Source: UKL13-2 sp040379385 (lineage in GTDB: Bacteria > Pseudomonadota > Gammaproteobacteria > Burkholderiales > Usitatibacteraceae). Taken from it: a stretch of 10,596 nt of DNA. The stretch is from contig JBEILF010000083.1 of assembly GCA_040379385.1 (NCBI GenBank), positions 1 through 10,596 on the forward strand, read 5' to 3'. Below are positions 6,427 to 10,596 of the stretch, one piece after another (position 1 is the stretch's first letter; every line of letters begins with the position of its first letter). The notes under the pieces are model-generated. The model was not told where the DNA came from. It ran no database searches and worked only from the letters and a program-made list of their open reading frames with translations. A program made the position numbers and the translations under genes.

Positions 6427-7809
6427 GTGCACCGAACGGTTTCTCCCGCTTCCGCAGACCTCTATCGGCTTGGTTTGATTGACGCCATGGCCGCCATTAC
6501 CGAGGGGCGCTTCGCCGCGCATGATTATGTCGAAAGCTGTATTCAGCGCACCATATCGACCGAGGAGCGTGTCGGTGCATTTGCCCACTTCAACCCCGAC
6601 CGTATACGCGCCCAGCTGAGGACGCAAACCAGCGCATCTGGTCGGCTCGCCAATATGCCAATCGGCGTCAAGGACATCATGGCCACAAATGGTGTTCCAA
6701 CCGAGATGGGCTCAGCCGCGCTTATTGGTCCGTTTAGCGGCTACATCCCGCATACCTCGGCCAAAGTTGTTGACAAACTCGACGGCGAGTCAGCCATCAT
6801 GTTTGGCAAGACAGTTACCACCGAGTTTGCCTGGCGCAAGCCCGGTAAGACGCGTAACCCTTGGCAGCTGGACCACACGCCGGGCGGTTCGTCGAGCGGC
6901 TCGGCGGCAGCAGTGGCTGCAGGTTGTGTGCCCGCAGCGCTTGGCACACAGACGTTTGGCTCAGTCATTCGGCCAGCGGCCTTTTGCGGGGTGGTTGGCT
7001 TCAAACCCAGCTTTGGCGCAATCCCCCGCACTGGCATCTACCCGTTATCACACAGCCTCGACCACGTTGGTGTCTTCACCCGTTCGGTTGCCGACGCGGT
7101 GTTACTCAGCGCTTGTTTGTGGACGGAGGACCGAACCATTGACGACAACAAAGCTAACCCGGTACCGCCCGTACTAAGCGATTGGCAACCAGTAGCGGAG
7201 TGGCAGCCACGACAAATTGCGCTCCTGCATACCTCACGATGGGACAGGGCGGACGCGGCGCAACAACAATTGATCAAAGACACAGCCGCGCTACTCGCCG
7301 AAGGGGGTGCCAACGTCACCCTACTAGAACTTCCCGCAGGGTTTGATGCCGTTTGGGATATCGCATCGACAATATGCGACGTGGAAGGGGCGCAGGTAAA
7401 CCGGCCTTTCCTGAACGACAATCCGCCGCGCGTCAGCCGTCCTATGTTGGATTTGATCAATCGCGGGATCGCGCATTCGGCCCCAGATTACCAGCGTGCA
7501 AAGGCGGCGCAACAGTCACTCATGCTTCAGTTTCACGAGTTGCTGGCACCCTTTGATGCCGCATTGACCGCACCCTCATGCGGCGAAGCGCCCGCCGGGC
7601 TCGCTGACACCGGAGACGCAGTATTCTGTATTCCATTCAGCGTGCTGGGCGGCCCTGCCATCACATTGCCTGCCGCGATGTCGGCTAGCAATCTGCCACT
7701 CGGCATCCAACTGGTTCACCGCTGGGGAGACGATCAACGCCTAATCGATGCCGCGCGCTGGATCGAACAGCGCCTCGCGCGTCCGCAGAGGTTTCCGTTG
7801 CAGCCTTGA
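6427..7809 (+). CDS. Amidase-signature family amidohydrolase
   Basis: A serine amidase of the amidase-signature superfamily (GatA, AtzF and aryl/alkyl amidases), hydrolysing a carboxamide to acid and ammonia or amine; the substrate cannot be read from sequence. The 460 residues are typical. The Ser-cisSer-Lys triad is visible: Lys82 in IGVKDIM, cis-Ser155 in PGGSSSGSAAAVAAG (152-166) and nucleophile Ser179 in TQTFGSVIRPAAFCG (174-188). The usual TGGS is TFGS here, with Phe177 replacing a Gly. The C-terminal part carries GGPAITLPA and GIQLV, typical of the superfamily fold. It is unlikely to be GatA because no gatB or gatC is adjacent and the length is short. The GTG start at 6427 lies three bases after the preceding stop with only a weak GGGG upstream; TTG 6475 is an alternative. 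It is cytoplasmic, with no signal peptide. It ends 32 bases before a repeat element. Confidence 0.93.
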   Translation: MHRTVSPASADLYRLGLIDAMAAITEGRFAAHDYVESCIQRTISTEERVGAFAHFNPDRIRAQLRTQTSASGRLANMPIGVKDIMATNGVPTEMGSAALIGPFSGYIPHTSAKVVDKLDGESAIMFGKTVTTEFAWRKPGKTRNPWQLDHTPGGSSSGSAAAVAAGCVPAALGTQTFGSVIRPAAFCGVVGFKPSFGAIPRTGIYPLSHSLDHVGVFTRSVADAVLLSACLWTEDRTIDDNKANPVPPVLSDWQPVAEWQPRQIALLHTSRWDRADAAQQQLIKDTAALLAEGGANVTLLELPAGFDAVWDIASTICDVEGAQVNRPFLNDNPPRVSRPMLDLINRGIAHSAPDYQRAKAAQQSLMLQFHELLAPFDAALTAPSCGEAPAGLADTGDAVFCIPFSVLGGPAITLPAAMSASNLPLGIQLVHRWGDDQRLIDAARWIEQRLARPQRFPLQP

Positions 7810-7841
7810 CCGACGGACGCTACGCTTGCAAAGCTGCGGCG

Positions 7842-8094
7842 CTAGCCTGAATACTTCATGGGTCGCCAGTTGCTTAGAAGGACGTTGCCTCTGGGTGATT
7901 GGCAAACCAATTAGGCTCGTTTCTCTCTTGCTGTGGATGTGGGCCGCACGCATATCTCGGGCGGTTGGACGGCGATTTTCCGCCTTGCTGCCGAAGCATA
8001 GCCCGCTATGCTGTGGTCGGTCAGGCAAAAAATCGCTCGCCTGTTCACCTACTCGCCCGCTGTCGAACCCGCCCGCATGAAATGTTCAGGCTAG
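7842..8094. mobile_element. MITE-like non-autonomous element with terminal inverted repeats
   Basis: A 253-bp unit filling the gap between the convergent amidase and alpha/beta-hydrolase genes. Its ends are inverted repeats: CCTGAATACTTCATG from 7846 on the left, and the complement of CATGAAATGTTCAGG (8076-8090) on the right, differing at two positions. CTAG lies directly outside both ends (7842-7845 and 8091-8094), either a 4-bp target duplication or a CTAG target preference. The left 53 bp recur inverted at 1-53. The interior has no credible ORF but a 65-nt palindrome. The organisation fits a deletion derivative of an insertion sequence. The CCTG-type ends recall IS1380-like elements, but this family guess is from memory and weak. 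Confidence 0.75.
7972..8036. repeat. Imperfect palindrome inside the MITE-like element
   Basis: GCGATTTT at 7972-7979 pairs with the complementary AAAAATCGC region ending at 8036. The centre is a perfect 8-bp inverted repeat, AGCATAGC (7995-8002) and GCTATGCT (8005-8012), separated by CC. Transcribed in either direction it would fold into a long hairpin, and it could act as a terminator-like barrier between the converging genes. Confidence 0.75.
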
Positions 8095-8930
8095 GTACCA
8101 AGTAGAAACTTTCGAACTACCGCAATCGAATTTGCATCTTGAAACATCGGCGCATGTCCGGTTTCGGCAAAAGTGACGCCGGTTACATTTGGTCTGGCAC
8201 ACATCTGGTCAAAAGTCGACGCTAACAACAGGTCGGACTCCGCGCCACGCGTCAGCAGTACCGGGCACTGCACCGCATCCCAGAATTCCGACAGATCAAC
8301 ATCCTCAATCGGCTGCTGGCGGAAGCTATCGCCGATTGCGGGGTCATAACGAAATTGCCACATGCCGGAACTTGTCTTTTTGATCAATGGAAGGGTCAAG
8401 GTGTACCACTGCTGATCGGTGAGCGGGCCAAAGGGACTCACCGAGCGCACGGCTTGTACGACATCATCCACACTGTCAAATGGTGGGCTCGCGCCAACGT
8501 ACATACCAATACGCGCCAGCGACTCCTTGGGAATGAACGAGCCCACGTCATTGAGCACCATACGTGTGATCGGGGTGTTCGGCTGCGCGGCGAGCAACAT
8601 GCCAATAATGCCGCCCATTGATGTCCCCAGCCAATGTACCGACTTCTGTCCGGTCTTGGCGATTACTCGCACCATGTCTGAGACATATTGTGGGTAGGTG
8701 TAGTCGGCTTTGTTAGCCAACCAGTCTGACTCACCCCGTCCCACAACGTCTGGACATAGCACGCGATAACGGTCGGCCAACGCTTCTGCCATCACATCGA
8801 AGTCACGTCCGCATCTTGTCAGTCCGTGGACACATATCAGCACATTCGGGTTCGCGACGTCGCCCCATTCTGTGACGTGCACACGATGACCACCGGCGGG
8901 CGACTGACACGCAATGAAATTATCACGCAA
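8091..8930 (-). CDS. Alpha/beta-fold hydrolase
   Basis: A 279-residue serine hydrolase of the alpha/beta superfamily; substrate unknown, possibly an ester or lactone. With the TTG start, the oxyanion-hole motif HGLTRCGRDF begins at residue 35, followed by PDVVGRGESDW. The nucleophile elbow GTSMGG has Ser104, the acid is Asp233 in RGAESDLL and the base is His259 in TGHAP, so the triad is complete. TTG 8928-8930 is chosen because AGGAGA (8937-8942) precedes it by six bases, it overlaps the folD stop by only 8 bp, and the conserved N-terminus follows closely. A GTG at 8975 in the same frame would give 294 residues but needs a 53-bp overlap and has a poor ribosome-binding site. It is the last gene of the folate operon and probably translationally coupled to folD. 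No known folate role; cytoplasmic. The TAG stop lies in the CTAG flank of the repeat element. Confidence 0.9.
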   Translation of the reverse strand: MRDNFIACQSPAGGHRVHVTEWGDVANPNVLICVHGLTRCGRDFDVMAEALADRYRVLCPDVVGRGESDWLANKADYTYPQYVSDMVRVIAKTGQKSVHWLGTSMGGIIGMLLAAQPNTPITRMVLNDVGSFIPKESLARIGMYVGASPPFDSVDDVVQAVRSVSPFGPLTDQQWYTLTLPLIKKTSSGMWQFRYDPAIGDSFRQQPIEDVDLSEFWDAVQCPVLLTRGAESDLLLASTFDQMCARPNVTGVTFAETGHAPMFQDANSIAVVRKFLLGT

Positions 8931-9813
8931 GCCCGGTCTCCTGGGGATCAGTGCTACTGGCAATACCTGCTGCACGCTCGGCAGCCTTCAACGTATTGCC
9001 CAGCAACATCGTGATCGTCATCGGACCGACACCGCCAGGCACGGGGGTAATGGCTGAGGCGGCCAAAAGTGCTTCCGCATAGTCGACATCACCACAAAGT
9101 TTGTCGTCGGGCAGGCGATTAATACCAACGTCAATCACCACTGCGCCCGGTTTGATCCAACTGCCTTTGATAAAATTTGGCCGACCGACCGCTGCCACCA
9201 AAATATCGGCAGTGCGACAAAACGCCGGCAGATCCTGCGTCTTGGAGTGACAGACGGTTACCGTCGCGCCCGCCTTTAGCAACAGCATGGCCTGCGGTTT
9301 ACCGACAATGTTTGAACGACCAACAATGACCGCGTGTTTGCCCTCGACGCATATACCCTCGTACTCAAGCATCTTCATCACGCCATAAGGAGTACACGGT
9401 GGGTAAGGACTTTCATCGATCACCAAGGCACCCATATTCGCGTAGTGAAATCCGTCAACGTCTTTTTCTACGGAGATGGCCTCGATTACTGCACGATCAT
9501 CCAACCCTTTTGGCAACGGCAGCTGCACCAAGATGCCGTGAATGTTGGGGTTGGCATTGAGTTGCTCGACGAACGCCGTCAGAGCAGCCTGTGTAGTTGC
9601 TGCGGGAAGGGAATGTACTTCCGAGTACATACCGATAGACTCACAAGCTTTGACCTTGTTACGCACGTAAACTTGGGAAGCGGCGTCATCGCCCACAATC
9701 ATAACTGCCAACCCTGGCCGAATGCCTTGAGAAATCAGACGATCTACACGCAGCTTGTATTCGGAACGAAAATAATCCGAGATCATCTTGCCATTAATAA
9801 TTTTTGCTGTCAT
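8923..9813 (-). CDS. folD: Bifunctional methylene-THF dehydrogenase / methenyl-THF cyclohydrolase
   Basis: A cytoplasmic homodimeric enzyme that interconverts 5,10-methylene-THF, 5,10-methenyl-THF (NADP+-dependent) and 10-formyl-THF, supplying purine and formyl-Met synthesis. The 296 residues are slightly longer than E. coli FolD (288). Catalytic residues are in place: Tyr49 and Lys53 in VYVRNKVKAC, Gln97 in ILVQLPLP and Asp120 in KDVDGF. The NADP-binding segment VIVGRSNIVGKP is at 162-173 and the closing signature TPVPGGVGPMT at 256-266. Its ATG overlaps the cyclo-ligase stop as ATGA (9810-9813) with no Shine-Dalgarno sequence of its own, so it is translated by coupling to the upstream gene. 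The last residues after about 280 are a non-conserved tail whose coding region contains the ribosome-binding site of the next gene. Confidence 0.97.
   Translation of the reverse strand: MTAKIINGKMISDYFRSEYKLRVDRLISQGIRPGLAVMIVGDDAASQVYVRNKVKACESIGMYSEVHSLPAATTQAALTAFVEQLNANPNIHGILVQLPLPKGLDDRAVIEAISVEKDVDGFHYANMGALVIDESPYPPCTPYGVMKMLEYEGICVEGKHAVIVGRSNIVGKPQAMLLLKAGATVTVCHSKTQDLPAFCRTADILVAAVGRPNFIKGSWIKPGAVVIDVGINRLPDDKLCGDVDYAEALLAASAITPVPGGVGPMTITMLLGNTLKAAERAAGIASSTDPQETGLA
8937..8942 (-). promoter_or_regulatory. Shine-Dalgarno sequence deciding a TTG start
   Basis: AGGAGA on the minus strand with a six-base spacer to TTG 8930-8928, lying within the end of folD. It is the best ribosome-binding site in this operon and supports the shorter hydrolase start over GTG 8975. 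Confidence 0.75.
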
Positions 9814-10451
9814 GTTATGAATGAGAGTTGTTGTGAAGGGGTGATCAACAAATCGATTGATACGTCATGCCCTGAAACCGGAACCTCCTCGACTAACTGG
9901 CAATCAAATGCTAGCGCAACCAGCAGAGCTTCGGGTCGCCTTGCAGGCAACAAGCGATCATAGTATCCCTTGCCGTAACCAAGGCGATGGCCGCGACGGT
10001 CGAAGGCCACACCGGGAACCAGCAAAAGGTCAACGATATCGAGCGGCGCGACGGCGCAAGAGGCTAGCGGTTCACGAATGCCCCACTTGCCCGCCACCAA
10101 CTCCGACTCCCCGGCGACCCGATGTAGAGAGAGCACACCCGCATCCTTTGATGACTGATGCTTGACCATCCTCGGCAACACGACAAGTTTGCCTTGGTTC
10201 AACGCTTGCAAAAAAATCGCGTAAGTATCTATCTCGGTACCGAAATTCATGTAAGTCAGCACGCTTCCGGCTTCAACAAAAGCGGGTAACGCCAATAGAC
10301 GCGCAACGCAACACGCCGCATCTTCGGCGCGGCGGCCTGCAGGTAACACATCGCGCCGACGCAGGACGTCCTCACGCAATCGAGCCTTTGCCGCTATGAG
10401 TTCGAGATCTGGCGTGGTATCCAGTATGTTGTTTGGAATGTTGATCGACAT
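9810..10451 (-). CDS. ygfA: 5-formyltetrahydrofolate cyclo-ligase
   Basis: ATP-dependent enzyme converting 5-formyl-THF to 5,10-methenyl-THF, returning the storage or inhibitory folate to the active pool; the product is a substrate of FolD, encoded next. The 213 residues are at the upper end for the family. The fold marks are present: basic N-terminal helix AKARLREDVLRRRD, TYMNFGTEIDT at 66-76, WGIREP at 123-128 and the ATP/folate signature GVAFDRRGHRLGYGKGYYDR at 147-166. The ATG at 10451 is preceded by AGGAA at 10464-10468, a long 12-base spacing, and the first 17 or so residues are unconserved, so the true start could be slightly downstream. In many beta- and gammaproteobacteria ygfA follows 6S RNA; here the 48-bp gap upstream is too short for it and a protein gene lies there instead. 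Confidence 0.94.
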   Translation of the reverse strand: MSINIPNNILDTTPDLELIAAKARLREDVLRRRDVLPAGRRAEDAACCVARLLALPAFVEAGSVLTYMNFGTEIDTYAIFLQALNQGKLVVLPRMVKHQSSKDAGVLSLHRVAGESELVAGKWGIREPLASCAVAPLDIVDLLLVPGVAFDRRGHRLGYGKGYYDRLLPARRPEALLVALAFDCQLVEEVPVSGHDVSIDLLITPSQQLSFIT

Positions 10452-10499
10452 TGTCTAATTCTATTCCTAGCCGCACCGTGCAAGGTTGGCAAGCTGACT

Positions 10500-10596
10500 T
10501 TAGCCATCGACACGTCCGGCGATGGTATCGGCCAGTAATTGCCACACACGAATATCAAAAAATTTTGTGGCAAGCCCTGAAGGCGACGGCAACACA
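10500..10596 (-). CDS. C-terminal end of a Mug/TDG-like DNA glycosylase (partial)
   Basis: An open frame enters from the window's right edge on the minus strand and stops with TAA at 10502-10500, leaving 31 residues. It reads VLPSPSGLATKFFDIRVWQ followed by LLADTIAGRVDG. VLPSPSGL closely matches VLPNPSGL of E. coli Mug, the DNA-contacting motif of the mismatch-specific uracil/thymine DNA glycosylase family, and sits near the C-terminus as it should. Such enzymes remove U or modified bases opposite G. It lies 48 bp upstream of the cyclo-ligase on the same strand, so it may head the operon. Only the tail is visible, so the family call is tentative. Confidence 0.55.
   Translation of the reverse strand, partial: VLPSPSGLATKFFDIRVWQLLADTIAGRVDG

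Noticed and set aside
7748..8080. Plus-strand 110-codon ORF across the repeat element, considered as a transposase fragment
   Set aside because: It starts inside the amidase in another frame and has no transposase motif; the element interior is palindromic instead.
9334..9963. Plus-strand 209-codon ORF spanning folD and ygfA
   Set aside because: It is antisense to two well-conserved genes and has no motif.
10452..10596. 6S RNA gene (ssrS) upstream of ygfA, expected from the common gene order
   Set aside because: Only 48 bases separate the cyclo-ligase from an upstream coding frame, and I see no 6S-like closing stem or bulge sequence.

Overview
The window looks like a bacterial chromosome segment from a proteobacterium, most likely a betaproteobacterium. 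GC content is moderate, around the mid-50s percent by eye. The protein families (Zwf, EttA, FolD, 5-formyl-THF cyclo-ligase, a PrpF-family protein, and an alpha/beta hydrolase of a type I associate with Betaproteobacteria) all fit that, but the taxonomic call is an inference from protein style, not from a search. It is mostly housekeeping and central metabolism with a little genome decay and one small non-autonomous repeat element. I see no phage, CRISPR, tRNA, rRNA or defence island.

Left part (1-3741, genes on +). A 53-bp end of a repeat element sits at the very start, followed by zwf (glucose-6-phosphate dehydrogenase, 123-1601). The stretch 1602-2376 has no intact gene. About 1655-2136 is a decayed relic of an FMN-binding glutamate-synthase-domain protein, recognisable as conserved islands scattered over all three frames. 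Then comes an intact PrpF-family isomerase (2377-3558), in which the two residues known to matter in characterised PrpF appear to be replaced.

Middle (3742-7809). A small exported Lys/Ala/Pro-rich protein (3742-4011) and ettA (4089-5753, minus strand) converge on a very strong bidirectional terminator at 4040-4072. Divergent from ettA lies an unrecognised helical protein (5920-6423), followed after 3 bp by an amidase-signature-family hydrolase (6427-7809); the two are probably co-transcribed.

Right part (7842-10596). A 253-bp MITE-like element (7842-8094) with terminal inverted repeats, CTAG at both edges and an internal 65-nt imperfect palindrome separates the amidase from a minus-strand operon. 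Its left end is repeated in inverted orientation at 1-53. In transcription order the operon holds the C-terminal end of a Mug/TDG-like DNA glycosylase (from the window edge to 10500), 5-formyl-THF cyclo-ligase (10451-9810), folD (9813-8923) and an alpha/beta hydrolase (8930-8091). The last three are tightly overlapped: ATGA between the first pair, and a TTG start with a strong Shine-Dalgarno sequence overlapping the folD stop by 8 bp. The cyclo-ligase makes 5,10-methenyl-THF, which is a FolD substrate, so this is a one-carbon/folate unit.

I did not find a convincing new multi-gene system. The items most worth a second look are the PrpF homologue with substituted active-site residues, the CTAG-flanked palindromic element whose edge supplies the hydrolase stop codon, the tiny exported polycationic protein, and the unrecognised helical protein coupled to the amidase.
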